Source: Puccinia triticina
Lineage: Eukaryota; Basidiomycota; Pucciniomycetes; Pucciniales; Pucciniaceae
Direction of reading: 5' to 3'
DNA length: 64,000 nt
Assembly (NCBI RefSeq): GCF_026914185.1
Contig: NC_070571.1
Location: 2,976,001 to 3,040,000 of the forward strand
Positions 21,551-33,629 of this stretch are shown one piece after another. Each line of letters opens with the position of its first letter. Positions within the stretch are counted from its first letter, which is position 1. Below the pieces are notes generated by a model, which did no database searches, was not told the DNA's origin, and saw only the letters and a list, made by a program, of their open reading frames with translations. The position numbers were made by a program, and so were the translations under genes.

Positions 21551-21833
21551 TTAAGTTAGCGCAGATCCCAACAGGAAGTCACCTATCACAGTTGTCTTCT
21601 AACCAACATGATATTCTTACAAGGATCTAACAAAAACTCTGCATGAGTTAAACAATGGCACTCATAAGCAGGTGCCAAGCAAACTCCCGTGCTGGTTACA
21701 AGGATACAGGTGACACCGAGTTGTTTTTTCGGGACAGTTGAAAAGGACATAAAGTCGATGCATAGAAAAAGGGATCTCAAAAAGGTTTATGAATTGAGAT
21801 GATGTAGATCCGAGACGAGATAGTCGGTTCTGT

Positions 21834-22323
21834 TTAAGTGAAACGGATCCATCTCCGATACCAGGGCAACGATTCTCCTCGGATTGCTCGTTGGACGCCC
21901 TCGTTTAGTTCTTCGTAATGCCCTGGAAATGAGGCAGGATTCCGCATCGATTGGGGGAAGGGATACTGTAATTGCATGGTTGAATGATTCAAAACCCGCA
22001 CACAACAGTCAGGGAAAAAGAAGAGGCGGAGGGCAAAAGAGGATTACTCTTACTTGTTTTGAGATACTCCCGTTCGAAAGATTCTCGAGGCTTGACCACA
22101 TGCGTTCTGCGCCCTTCAAAGTGCGTTCTTCGAGCTCTTGGGGCGAAATTGAACGGTTGAGATCGCTTTTATAGGTGTTTGAGAAGATGCGGTCGATGGC
22201 TTTGGAGATTGAAGCGGAGAATTGCAGGTCAGGCTGGTTGAGTCTCAACGGATCCACCGGCCACGATCGTTGTATCTGCTTCAACTGGGTCTGAATCTTC
22301 GAAAGTTTTTGTGAAGCTACCAT
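21834..22323 (-). CDS. Probable Cbp6/UQCC2-like mitochondrial cytochrome b assembly factor, two exons, 133 aa
   Basis: The exons are 22323-22054 and 21965-21834 on the minus strand, with an 88-bp intron (GTAAGAG donor, ATTACAG acceptor) in phase 0. The product is small and basic. The N-terminal helix (KLSKIQTQLKQIQRSWPVDP) leads into WPVDPLRLNQPDLQF, and the C-terminus has YPFPQSMRNPASFPGHYEEL and LPWYRRWIRF. The WPxDPLRP-like block and length fit the fungal Cbp6 family, which binds the mitochondrial ribosome and cytochrome b with Cbp3. That assignment rests on recalled family pattern and is moderate. The gene is intact and divergent from RPA49 across a 270-bp shared upstream region. An alternative is another small mitochondrial LYR-like or assembly protein. 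Confidence 0.6.
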
Positions 22324-22593
22324 GGTTGTAGGGTTACGTAGTATTACCGTGGTTCCAAGTAGGGGTGACTGCTCGTAAGTCGTCCAAATTGAATATATTC
22401 AAAATACTCTCTTCACATCCATATCGCTGATTTTTTGTCCCAATTCCGAATGAGATGTATGACCTCTGCCTATTACCAACACCAGGTGAGTTCCTTTTCC
22501 TTGCTTCCTATTTATAATTCCCAAATTCCTGATTCCTCGCCATTTTGACGCCTCGCAACTTGAAGCCTATTTCGACATTGGGTCAATAAAACG
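22324..22593. promoter_or_regulatory. Divergent promoter region between Cbp6-like gene and RPA49
   Basis: A 270-bp gap separates two start codons pointing apart. No clear TATA box is seen. Such head-to-head spacing commonly means a shared bidirectional promoter for housekeeping genes in compact fungal chromatin; this is inference. Confidence 0.5.
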
Positions 22594-24035
22594 ATGACTT
22601 CAAAAAACGGTTCGATATCTGTCTCTGTAGCCCTGGCCACGGAAAAGGCGAAGGGAGACTACGTTGGTCCGGCACTTGGTAAGACTGGCAAGATTGTATA
22701 TAACAAGAGACTGGTGTACTAAAATTTCTCAAGTTATACAGCCACTTTCCCAGATGTCCACCCGGACCCATCAACGATCCGTTTCCAGCTGTACAATCAC
22801 AAATCGAACGAGAAAGCACCAACCCTGCTCCTTGGGGAGACAGACGAGCGCGAGTTCCAGTCCGAGAACCAGACCGACCAGGCCCATTGCACATACATGC
22901 TGGGAGTACACCACGCCAGTGCCGGAAAATTGACCCTCTTCCCGACCCAACTCTACCATCTACGTCCGGTCGTCAAACAGCTGAGGGACGCGGATGAGAA
23001 GCGAGTTTCCGAACAGCCGACGGATAACTATGCGGCTCGAAGCACACTCGGCACGACTTTTGGGACGAAGAAAGCGCGGCGGGCAATCCAGGCTGCCGCA
23101 CGGAACAAGGTGGATCCGGAGACGATGACTCATCTCGAACGGCAGATCACGACGGCCATCGCCGAGGACTCAAGCTGCTTGCCCTCTGCGGCCGTCCAAG
23201 CCCAAGAGATCGACGCCAATCGCCCGATCCCGGCCTACAACATCAACGCCACCGAGCCCAAAGACATCTACTTGCTCTCGGACGTCGTCACCAATGCCGA
23301 GCTCAACTCGATTCCTTTGGGCCCGATCCTCAATGCCCGTACTGCTCAAGAAGCTGCGCGTCTCTTGCCCTCGTCGCACTCCAGTTTCACGATGATCAGA
23401 CTCGAGGCGCTGTGGAAACGCTGTCCGGATGGCAAGCTCGACAAGAAAGACACCAAACGACTGCGCATCCTAGTCTACATCAACTACCTGATCACCATCC
23501 GGCGCCACCACAAGCTCACCGCCGATTCCCTTGCCCGCAGGCTTGGTCTCGACAAAGACTCGCCGGCCATCGTCGACGGTATCCTCGCCCGATTCACGGA
23601 AACCGTCAAGCAGACCGACGGGTCTTTGAAACACAATCTGACCTCCTTCTCGACCATCAAGCTGTATTCATATATCGCCGTCCTAAGTTTGATCCACGAC
23701 GACTTCATGACTCGGGTGATAGGGCTGCCGGAAGACCTACAAGAACCGGCATCAAGGTAAGTTTACACTTCCCCCACATCGCTTACACTTTCCCCACATC
23801 CATCTCAAAGGAAAAGAACACTGACCGTGTTGGGTCGTGTAGTATCAACGACATCTTCCTGAATGTGGGGTGCAAGATGTCCAAGCTTACGCTGGCTGAA
23901 TTCGAGGCCCTGGACCAGGGCCCAATAAGCATGGATGCGAAGGAATCCAACGCCCAGCGGACGATCGCCAAGCTCGTCGTCCCCCTTGTCTTCCCGCCGC
24001 CAAAGATCCGGAAACGACGCGCCAAGGCTGCATGA
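22594..24035 (+). CDS. RPA49: RNA polymerase I subunit RPA49 (A49-like), three exons, 430 aa
   Basis: The exons are 22594-22678, 22742-23756 and 23843-24035. The introns of 63 and 86 bp have GTAAG donors and CAG/TAG acceptors, and the phases match. The protein begins MTSKNGSISVSVA and crosses the first junction at GPAL|ATFPDVHPDPSTIRF, the conserved dimerisation-module opening of A49. A DYVG/LYNHKSNEKAP beta module follows, then a linker and the C-terminal tandem winged-helix domain (DLFLLSD-like, RLEALWKRCPDGKLDKKD, LYSYIAVLSLIHDDF). The last exon begins SINDIFLNVGCKMSK, a highly typical A49 block, and ends in a basic tail. The length is close to the yeast protein (~415 aa). A49 works with A34.5 in Pol I initiation and elongation in the nucleolus. 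The gene appears intact and is GC-richer than its surroundings. Confidence 0.95.
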
Positions 24036-25010
24036 AATGCCGACTCCTCCTTGCCCTGTTTTCTTAATTTTTATTCTCAGGAGAAAATAAGAGGGTGTAT
24101 TTGTCTTCTTTATTCGGGACTACAATATTCACTTGTCTCTCTGCCAGTTTCACAACGCAGGTGAGACCAGGCAAATTTTCCTCGGTCTTACATAATGGTG
24201 ACCTGTTCTGTTTAAATACCTTGTCATCCGGAAAGAATCACCTGGCAGCATGATTGGGGGTGAGCGGTACTTTTGGGCGGTACCCCGATACCGCCCCACT
24301 TTTTCCAAAAATAAAAACGGCACCCGGCACCGCGCGGAGGGTGCGCGGCGAGTGCAAGAGGTGTGTCAAACAACTTGATGGCAATCATGACACAGAAAAG
24401 GGAACTAATCCATTGATTCTGGACATTAGGTGTCATTGTGTTATGCCAATTGAGCAATGATTGGTGAAGTGATGTTGTGCCTAATCACACGCAGCAATGT
24501 GTAGTTACAATATGCTGCAATAACTGCTGGTATCCGTGTAGTGTAATGCTTTCTGTTACTACGCTCAGGCATGATTGGAATCAGTAACAGCTGGTTTTAA
24601 GCCCAGGCCAGGATTTTTGTTGTGTTTGTTACTAGTAACATAACACCTTAACCACTGGAGAACAAAATAAAGAGGGGCAAATGGCCCCCTCTGGTTAATA
24701 TATTTTCTGATATCTGCCCCTCTACACCGGCAGATATGTCAAAAAATAAAGTTCCTTGAGGTGTGATACTGATATTGTAACACACTTCTGTGACAGTTAA
24801 CATGAACAGTAACAAGCAAAAAATTGTCAAAATCTTGGTACTTGATCAACAACCTTACCGTGCCTACCCATTGCTTTCACAAAGAGGCTCACACAAGCTG
24901 GTATTCCCAACAGGTACCTTGGAACTAGAGACAAAATGATCCTCAGTGCTTAATGAAGGAGCATGAAGGAAGCCAGGTGAGAGCTACAAACCTTGTCAAT
25001 CTCCTTCAAC
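24036..25010. other. No gene recognised; decayed TIR-element pieces
   Basis: Downstream of RPA49 there is a fragment with 'gggggtgagcggtacttttg' and 'cggtaccccgataccgcc' near 24247-24297, and a stretch rich in 'gtagttaca/tgtaact' words (24480-24640). Both resemble subterminal parts of hAT-like MITEs (compare 27500-27869). No coding region is convincing. Confidence 0.4.
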
Positions 25011-26068
25011 CAACACCCCAACTATTACGCTAAATTACATTAGCGGCGCTAATTCCGTAGCATAGCAAACCATTGCTAAATAAATTGGCGGTTAGCATTA
25101 GCGGTAGCGCAAAATACACTTTTTAGGGGTAGCGTAGCGAAGGTGCCGCTCATCTTTTTACGCCTCCCATGTAGCGTAGCTACAAATGAGGGCGCTAACA
25201 CTAAGTTTACATGTACTTTAGCGGTGCAGCGGCTTTCAATCGCTAAAGTACCCGCTACACCGCTACATTGAGTAATTAGCAGTGTAGGGGTACTTTAGCG
25301 GGGCTTTGACCTGGTTGGAACACACCAGCACCTCTAAAAATGAGCAATCAGTCTTTTAGCGGGCACTTTAGCTACTGCTTGAAATCTTGTACCCATGGAA
25401 GCGTGCAGGTGCCAGGGTTGTAACAAGTTTCAGCCCCGGGTTTATTGGGGGCAAAACATAGCTCGGCTACAGTTGAAAGGACTTTTTTGGCTGCATCAGA
25501 CGTCTGCGCGCCGGGGCGAAGCAGCGTGGCTGCTCCAACAATCAAAAAATTGGTCAGCGCTCACATGTGGTTGAAGGGCGTAAAAGCCACTGGTTATTTT
25601 GCGGACTGCCCGGCAGTTTATGACGAAGCTGAAAAAAAACTCAAGTTTGCAACCCAAATACAAAAGGAAAAGCTCAAACATCATAAGAGCAATATTAAGA
25701 CTCTCTTGATGCAATCAAATACAAAGTAGTTGATATACATTCAAAGATACCAATAATTCACTCTTATTACTAATTAATTCAATGAAACTATATGTGAGTT
25801 GCATACCTACTCCCGTCGCTAATTAGCAAGCTAACTTAGCTAATTAATCGCTGCATTAGCGAATGGGGCGCTAAAAGAAATGTAGCGTAGTTTTTTGCGC
25901 TACAAACGCTAAACATTAGCGATTAAATTTGTCTGTTATTCTCCCAACTCAGGTTGCAATTGTAACTGTAGCTGAAAGACAACTGCGCTAAATTGCAGCG
26001 TAGCTGGCAGACCGCTACGCTAAAAAATTTACTATATGCACTAAATGTAGCGTAATAGTTGGGGTGTT
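25011..26068. mobile_element. TIR element with CAACACCCCAACTATTACGC ends (~1.06 kb)
   Basis: The 22-bp terminal inverted repeat CAACACCCCAACTATTACGC+TA is exact at both ends. The flanks share the 7-bp direct repeat CTTCAAC (25004-25010 and 26070-26076, allowing one base of end uncertainty). Subterminal DNA on both sides is packed with 'gtagcg/cgctac' words. The middle contains a 94-aa reading frame (25445-25729) resembling a fragment near hAT- or zinc-finger-type transposases in composition only (LVSAHMWLKGVKATGYF). The superfamily is unassigned; 7-8 bp duplications would fit hAT. Confidence 0.75.
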
Positions 26069-26470
26069 GCTTCAACATAGACTTTTGCTGAAGTGGTGCA
26101 CTTTTTCTGCCCATTTATTGTTTCCCCCAGTGGGCTCTTGTTGCAAACTGTGAAGCTGTCACACATTTCTCCAGAGCATTGTGAAGCCCCTGCTTCCTGC
26201 ACGTTTTCACAAATATTATCACAAAACTGTTGTGATCTGATATTAGTCTATGTGCCCTTCTGTGTCATAGCAGGTAGGGATCCTGTCTTCCACATCTCTC
26301 CCGGATAATTAAGCCTTCCTCTTTTCCTTCTTCTCTCTCCTTCCTGCTGATTCCTTAGTTGCACATGCTGAGAGATCCTGTCTTCCCAATCTCTCCTGGC
26401 CAGCCTCTGTTTCCAGCATATGCAAAGAAGCCCACCTATGAGCTAGACTTTCTCTCAGAGGATTCTGGCT

Positions 26471-26654
26471 CTTTCAGCCTTAGAGCCAGCGCAGCTGGCC
26501 TGAAGTCTGCCTTTTTCTACTTCATTTTACCTAAATTGCTTTACATCTTTTTTATTAGGTTTAAACCTTAACTTAAAAATATATAAAGTAATTTATGTAT
26601 AATGAAATAGAAAAGAGTGGACTTTAGGCCAGCTGCCCTGACTCTAAGGCTGAC
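26471..26654. repeat. Foldback element made of inverted copies of a Gypsy-2 LTR-like end
   Basis: The left arm (TCAGCCTTAGAGCCAGCGCAG...) and the complement of the right arm (TGTCAGCCTTAGAGTCAGGG...) are inverted copies of each other over about 85 bp. Both resemble the first ~90 bp of the Gypsy-2 LTR at 43851 (TGTCAGCCTTAGAGTCATCA...AAATTACTTTATAT). There is no coding capacity. The limits are set by the end of arm similarity. Confidence 0.7.
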
Positions 26655-27499
26655 ATGCTCTACTCTGTAATGAAAATTGAAGGACTCTTCCTTGAGTACT
26701 TACAAGCACAGTCTTGATTATAACCATTGTAGAGTTATCAGTTACCTGGATGCTCAATTGGGCTGCATGGAATGAATGTTGGGCCCCTACGCTAAACAAT
26801 GCTAAATGGCCCCTGTGTGATAGTGTAGTGTCTTTTAGCTTTTACTGCTTCATATATAACATTAGCAGACTGTTAACAATGCTACACTAACAATATGCTA
26901 ATTCATGCCACTCTTAGAAGTTTTTTTGGCTAAAAAGTGGCAAAACGCAGCATAGCGGCATTAGTTTTTGTTTGCCTTTGGTTAGCACTAGCTTGAATCC
27001 ACTAACAGCTAAAGGGTAAACGTGTTAGTTTTAGAAGAATTAAGCTATGCAGAATTGTGTTGTTGCTAGTGATAGTGAAGCTGACCCAGTTTTGATGGAA
27101 TCCCCATTGAGTTGTACAACCCACTCGTTGATTCACCAACACCAAGTAGCTTTACTGATGCAAAAGGTGTCTGATGAAGCAGACCTAGAGGTGTGCTGCT
27201 CTGTCAACCAATGCCAAGGCGAAGGCAAGGATCTCCACACTGCAAGAAAAATTCAAGTAACTGAAAGCAGTGGACATCTAAGAACTCCAAGCAAGTTTGT
27301 GGTATTGCAAAAGCCTTTGTCAAGGCTTACTGTTCACAAAGCTTCAATGCACAGTAGCTGTAGAAAAATGTGTGTTTGGGTAGAGATAGGAAAGCAGTTC
27401 CACAGCAGTAACCCACATGTCAACTGCTAGCAGTTTAGATAGTTTTTCTTGTGGTGCCAAGATCAATGTTAAACATGCAGAAAAAAACAACTGCAACAT
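26655..27499. other. No gene recognised; TAGC-rich repeat remnant
   Basis: The 26783-27010 segment opens 'gggcccctacgctaaac' like the repeat at 5951-6160 and contains many diverged 'gctaa/ttagc' words, so it is probably an old member of that family. A 127-codon ORF at 27047-27430 has no recognisable motif. Confidence 0.4.
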
Positions 27500-27869
27500 C
27501 AGTGATGGGTAGTTATGTTGTGTAATTTGGGTGACATAACTAACCTCGTTACCTGCGGCTGCCTGTTAGGTTATTTGTAACAGGGTCTTTGCAGGCCTCA
27601 CGCGTAACATAACAGGCTCTTTTTTGGAGGTGGTTACTGCGGGTTATCCACCGGATAATGTGGAATGGGCCAAAATAGGTCCTTATAGGCCGTTATCTGG
27701 TGGTCTGCAGGTGCCAGTAACATAAAAAATATCTGTATTTTTCTCTTAAGTTGTAGAGGTACTGTAACACACTGCTGTCAGTTTACGAGTAAAGCTAACA
27801 ATAACAGCTCAAAAATCATTATGTTACTGTTATGTTACCATTAATTGGCAATGTAACTACCCATTGTTG
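27500..27869. mobile_element. hAT-like MITE, diverged (~370 bp)
   Basis: The left end CAGTGATGGGTAGTTATGTTG and complement of the right end CAACAATGGGTAGTTACATTG form an imperfect terminal inverted repeat. A clean target duplication was not found. Many 'gtaacat/atgttac' words occur inside. A similar single end (CAGTGGGTAGTTACAATAAT) starts at 59576. Confidence 0.55.
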
Positions 27870-30841
27870 CTAACACCAACACCAATAAAAATTTTAACAG
27901 CAGGCAAGAATGATGTACCTATCTACTTTGATAACTGAAAAACTTCAGATGACTAAGACAATTTTATTGCTGTAGTTTGGGTCTGTAGTAACAATAACAA
28001 CTGCAGTAGAATATAGCAAGAGTTTAAATGCATGTTGATTTACCTAAGAGCAGGCATTGGGCTGCTCTCTATGACTCATGAGTAAGGATAAATTAGGATA
28101 AACAATGAAATCGTGGTCACTACAATTGACTCAAGGTAATCTGTGTACAGTTGTGATTTGTTGAATTTCTGTCTCTTTTCCACTCATCCCTAAAATCCCT
28201 ACACTTTCTCCTCCCACCATTCCACCCTTTTTATCCTCCTCTATGGGCATGTTTTCAGATCAAAAATATCCAACACTTATGAGTCCCCATCCATTCAGGT
28301 CTGTCTCTTATTATGGTCATGCATGCTTTCTTACTATTTTGTAGAGCTTGATCCCTGATTAGATTAGATTTTCAGCTTTCCATCTTATTGCTTATCCTCT
28401 TGTGTGCACACTCTCTGCTGGGGATATTCATGTACCTTTTGACATGTCACAATGAGTTTGAGAAGTTTCAAATTCATTATCATTTTATTCATTATTATTC
28501 TCAACCACAGATTGATGCTTGTGCATAGTCTACTTATAGTTAGCCCTGTACAAGAAATCAATCTTCATTGGTTCTCTCCTTCTTTTTCCGTGCCCCATCT
28601 GAGCCGCATCTGGTGAGATTGCCATCCTCACTGCCCTTTTCTCAAGCCTCTGGCTCATGTCTTGTCATTACTCGTATGAGCTCTGCAGTCAAAAACCCAA
28701 CATGATTCATTAGTTCTCTTTCATTTATGTCTTAGCATTTTAGCCTCTGCTGTTCTTACGCTCTTTGAGCCACTTGGCCCTTAGGGTCTGTTTTTTTTGG
28801 CGTCGGCAAAACAGGGGAGGAGCCTTGCGAATTTGTCTGTTGCAAAGTTTTGCTCCTCATGAGCCTTTAGTCTCTATTGCCTAGCTTGGGGATCAGAAAC
28901 TTACCAATTGTTTTCCCTTCTCTTTGAGAGAAATTGGTTTGGTCAATCTCTTCCTGTTTGACTTTGTCTAAGGAAGTTTGGATGAGGCGTTAGCGCTCAT
29001 CTGGTCAGCTGAGAGTATGAAAGTCAACAACTCACCTTTGGTGGAGGTTGATATTCTTGCTCCAAGTTCCTGGGAGCCGGGTTTCTCCATGTGCCTAAGT
29101 TTGTTGGTCGTTGGAGTAGAGTCTGCATACATCAGATTTGATGTGTCAGTTTTTTCACCCCCGCGGAACCAGTTTTGGACTGTGGAAAAAGGTTTGCTTT
29201 GCTTACCAGTTTCCGCAGCTAGTACAGACCCCAACCATTTTCTCAATTTATGAGATTGTGGTTGTTCACCTAGTTGTACAATCTCACAATAACCACTTCC
29301 TTTTTGAGGTGGCCTGGAAGGTTGCTGAATTTGAGTAAAGGATTGAGAGTGAGTGGGACTCCTGCTAGGCTGTTAGGTTGGACTCTGAGTGACAGTCACA
29401 CTTGATGGATGGCTGGGGTTTTTTTGAATTGGTATTTTAAGTGCTTGGTTGCCTTGGGCTCCATGATGAAGTGGATGACATGGTCTGTGTTGTTGATGAA
29501 AGGTGGAGAGCTTTGGTGTTAATGGTGAAAAGCTAGATTTCCCTGCAACAAGCTAGACTGTTTAGGTCTAAACCAACATCTGTGGGGGTACCAGATGGCA
29601 TTCTAAGTCCTCCAATGGCTAAGGTGCCAGCTGGTGAAACCCTCCTGTAAATTTAGAGGGTGGTTGCTCCTTACAAGTAATCCAGTCAAAATCAGGCTAG
29701 ATCTTGAGTTGGAGGGGTCTCCAGAAGTGACATGAACTCCTGCCCTTATGCTTCTTTTTAATGGCAAAAATCAACTGATGTTGAGTTTTCACAAGCAAAT
29801 GAAGTTCAAAACCCCTGTATAGCAGGGGTTTTCCCAGGAAATCTAGTCCCAGAGGCTGCAGATCTAACTTTGTAACCCTCTACAGAGTCAAATAGAAGTC
29901 CATTTAGCCAAGGGGAAGTGCTTCATGGAAAGTTGAAACTGTCAACTTTTGGTTATTGAAGAACAAGGCTGGGTTGAATTATGAATATAACCAGTAGTTC
30001 TGGATTTGGAGAATCCCCCGTAGCTAATAAGGAAGCACCCATGCGAGTCAGAGGATTTAGGCCAGTTATGAAGGCCTCTCAAGCAACATCCCACAGGACG
30101 CTCTCCATAGGATGGGCTTATAGACTATAATGTGAAGTTAGGGGGCGTCGTAGCTAGGAAATGTGAACCTCATCGAAGAACTAGGCTTGCTGCCGTCGAC
30201 ATCCGAGCAGACCTGACAGATGTTTTATGATCTAATATTTCAGGGGATAAGCTTTCCAAGTTTCATCAAGACATCGGGATCAGGTTTGGCCTAGGATGGC
30301 AGGTCATCGTCGGGCTTTTCTGCTTCACTGAAGACCATGGCCCGCTGGCGGGGTAGAAGATCGTCGCTTGCCAGCATCACCTTCGAAGAAACCCCCATCA
30401 TCCAACTACGGGAGCCCCGAACATTGGCAGCCCATACCCGGTATCCTTGATTCACGAGACGACGCAGGCGTTTTGGGCCGATTGGCTCACCTCGGCTCTA
30501 TGTCTACATTCCGCCTCCTGGCTCGGGTGTCAAGCAGACCTCCTTCTGACATGCAAGAAAGAAGCTCGGTTTATGTTTCTGTGCTATCCAACTCGGACCT
30601 AGATCATCTACAAAACTCCACTTCGCTCATTTGTTGCGTTGATTCCACAACATCTCAAAGCCTGGAAATGCATGGACTTGATTTCATTATCTTGTTGAAC
30701 TCGTAATATTGTCACCCTTTTCTTCACATCAAAAGCATCACTTTCTTTCATCTTGACAGTATAACCCTGCTAGGTATATCGCGTCACAGGCCACTCAAGC
30801 CCTCAAAGGACATACTTATTTCTCACACATCAAATCAAACC
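27870..30841. other. Long non-coding stretch; no gene recognised
   Basis: This is AT-rich DNA with short ORFs (28968-29246 minus, 30368-30706 plus) lacking recognisable motifs. Around 29535-29720 there is a copy of the dispersed repeat also seen at 190-310. The last few hundred bases should contain the promoter of the secreted-protein gene starting at 30842, but no distinct element was identified. Confidence 0.4.
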
Positions 30842-33629
30842 ATGTACTCCAAAAAATCAGCCTTGATACGGGTGCCGGCTTCAACTCTTGCGTTGTTCAC
30901 CTTGGTGATTCTGAGCACAAGCCCGCCTGTCTTTTCAAAATCAACTTCTGAGAAGTCTGCATCCCCATCTGCGGCAGCGAAGTCTGCATCCTCATTCGAA
31001 TCGGATCCATGCGGTGTCAACACTGCCAACTTCAGTCTCACCCCAGAACTGTGGAATTCAGCTGGAATGGACGAATACATTGCAAAGCATCCGCTCACTC
31101 AGAATTCAACCATCTCGGTTCGTTCCCAATCATTATGTCTCCCTGTTATCAAACATTCTCCATCCTGAATGCCTCAGCAGTGCCAGGCTGGTTCCCGAAA
31201 CAAAGATCCGTTTGGCGACTTTCTGATGGAGCTGATCTAATTATCCTAGCGCTAGCTAATCTAGATAATTTTGATTATTTTTATATCAGCAATTTGCAGC
31301 CTCACTAGGAATGCCTAATTTCTTCTGCGGCATCGGTTCAGAATGTGGGGCTGGTCAAGTTGAGCATACAAATCTGAGCTTTTGGGAAGATGAAGAAAAC
31401 AATTTGCTGTTCCGCTCTGACTACGTCACTTCCTCTCTTCAGCTTTGTTATCCGGCAATTGGGAAGGATTACCTTATTTTGTATGCAGTTCAGCAATGGA
31501 ATAATTTTATGAATGAGCTCTATAGGGTGGTTGCCAGTATCACCATGATGTTGTCAGGTGAACAGCGCTTGTCTTTAATCAGCACTTGCTCTACTGCTCT
31601 AACCAAAGTTTTTTTTCTTTCTTTTTTTTGCAACAGATACATCCGCTGTCATTGTTACTGATTTGTAAGCTGCCATGTTTTCTAACTCTGAGCTTCCGTT
31701 GAAGACGACTCTCACATAGCCTGGTCAATACTCTCTCGAAAATTTCGCACATTAACCATGATTGCCTGTATCAAATTGGCTTGAATCCATAGTATTCCAC
31801 TCGGGCTCCCGCCTGATAAATCTATATTCGGCTGGGGAATTGCGACTATTGTATTTGCAAGCCTTGGTGAGGATTTTTCTTCTCAATCAAGCGTCACAGC
31901 CAGCTAATCTACCACTTTGTGTATACCTTCTCATCAACTCTATAGCGATGTTTACGGGACCATTGGTTGCTTGTCTTGCACCAGCCCAAGCAATTCCTAA
32001 AGTTGTATCAGCTGCAAAGACTGCAGAAGGTGCCATAAAGGCCGCTAATGGTGCAAAATCGGTCGATGAGGCTGCACGTGCGAGTGACATGGCGGACGGT
32101 GCAGAAATGGCGAAAATGATTGACAAGGCTAAGGTCCCGGCTGTTTATCCACATGTCCCAATCCCCGAGCATTTAGAGACCCAATACAAAGGTGTTCTGT
32201 TCCGCGGCAAGCCCTCGACTACCGAGACAAATCATCTAGCGGCACGCTCTCTTGATCACAAAAGGTCGCACCGTTTACAAAAGAGAGGGCCACCCAATGT
32301 CTTAGCATACGTAAGCTATCACAAACGTGTGACTGAGAAAAACATCATAAACTTAAAAAACCCCTGATAGAGTGTTTCTTTCCTCGACTGCGTGAATACA
32401 GAGTAGGTGGAGTTTCCTGGACATTCACTTAGGAAGGCTGCGCACCAAGATACAAGACTTTATTTCGATCACCGTCAAGACTGCACTGGCAACTCCGATT
32501 TATAGTGATGCTGGCCTTGCACCAATCCTAATGCAAGGTGCATTCCTTGCCCAAAATCCTTCCTGGGAGACCATGACCGCAGATAACACAAAACTTGCAA
32601 ATATTGTCCTTCTTTCAAATTTTTTCAAAGGCCTTGTAAGAAACTCGTCTCCTATCTTTTTCTTAAAAAATACCTGTTTTTTGCACGGCTGGAAAATACT
32701 AACTCCCCTGTTGCTTATTTGAACCACTTTTGAAAAAAGGGATTTGTGGCCACAATTGGTCAGGTAGGATGTCCTCGTATGTTTTTTTGAAACCTAGGAA
32801 CTCGATTTTAATCATATTTGGAATTTGCCTTAGGATCCATGTCACTTCGAGGGTCCGGCCGGTGCCTGGGGTGGAGACAATGTTCTTTCTCACTGTGATG
32901 AGCAGGGAGTGTAAGTTCACTTACCCAATCATATCATTACCATACACCATCACTCTCCTTCTATAACATGAAATTTCACCCCTGAATTACAATTGGAAAG
33001 CTGACTTGGTCCACTTCTCATTTAAATTAGGATGAGAAGCATAGTTATGACTGATGGTGATAATTTTGATCACAGAATTAGGAATGCAAATCTGATATCT
33101 CAAAAGTACAAGTATAACGTGTATGACCTGGTTACACAAGCAGCTGAGTGTCAAGCTAAATTTGGTCTTGAGGCTGAAACTAAGTAAGGCAACCTTCTTT
33201 TAACAGTTGATAAAATTTTTATTTGGTTTTTGACTTGCTTGATTGTTACCTCACAATATTGAAAATCTAATTCTCTCATGCTCCAGGGCACCGTAAGTTT
33301 CATGTTCTTCTGTGTTTCAACCAAGGGACACACTGGATCTGAAAATTTCTGTCCAAATATTTGATTACAGTACCCCAGTCAAGGAGAATTCTCTCTGTGC
33401 TTTCCAATTGCCTGTTTGTGACATGTCAACTCCTGGTTTGTGTTTATTCTCAACCATATCTTCACTTTCCAGAATAAATTTCCAAATATTCCCAAAAGTA
33501 TCCCTGACTATTTTGGATTCTTTTTTCAATATCATATGATTAGAGATGAAACGGCGATTGGCTGAAAAACATGTTAAGGAGAAATACAAGGCCAAGGCAT
33601 GTCGGGAAGAATACAAGCTTCCTATCTAG
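30842..33629 (+). CDS. Secreted protein of a basidiomycete-specific family, eleven exons, ~513 aa
   Basis: Proposed exons: 30842-31117, 31290-31358, 31443-31557, 31637-31664, 31793-31866, 31946-32310, 32402-32635, 32834-32910, 33031-33183, 33371-33435, 33544-33629. All junctions are GT...AG and the frame closes exactly. A signal peptide (ALFTLVILSTSPPVFS) is followed by CGVNTANFSLTPELWNSAG, GMPNFFCGIGSECGAGQ and LCYPAIGKDYLILYAVQQW. A hydrophobic segment (FGWGIATIVFASLAMF), an Ala/Lys-rich helix and IQDFISITVKTALATPIYS come next. Then follow DPCHFEGPAGAW, the Cys-containing KYNVYDLVTQAAECQAKFG and LCAFQLPVCDMSTPG. The protein ends in LPI. The pattern matches a secreted Cys-rich family common in rusts and agarics that I associate, without certainty, with DUF7872. 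Its function is unknown; an effector or cell-surface role is inference. The 32636-32833 intron may hide one more small exon. Confidence 0.8.
31359..31442 (+). other. In-frame (3n) intron in the secreted-protein gene
   Basis: This 84-bp segment begins GTTGAG and ends CTTCAG. It has no stop in frame, so retention would add 28 residues between CGAGQ and LCYP. I call it an intron because removing it restores the family's C-x-AGQ-LCYP continuity. Confidence 0.65.

Noticed and set aside
23170..23708. Minus-strand and alternate-frame ORFs within RPA49
   Set aside because: Shadows of a well-supported GC-rich coding exon.
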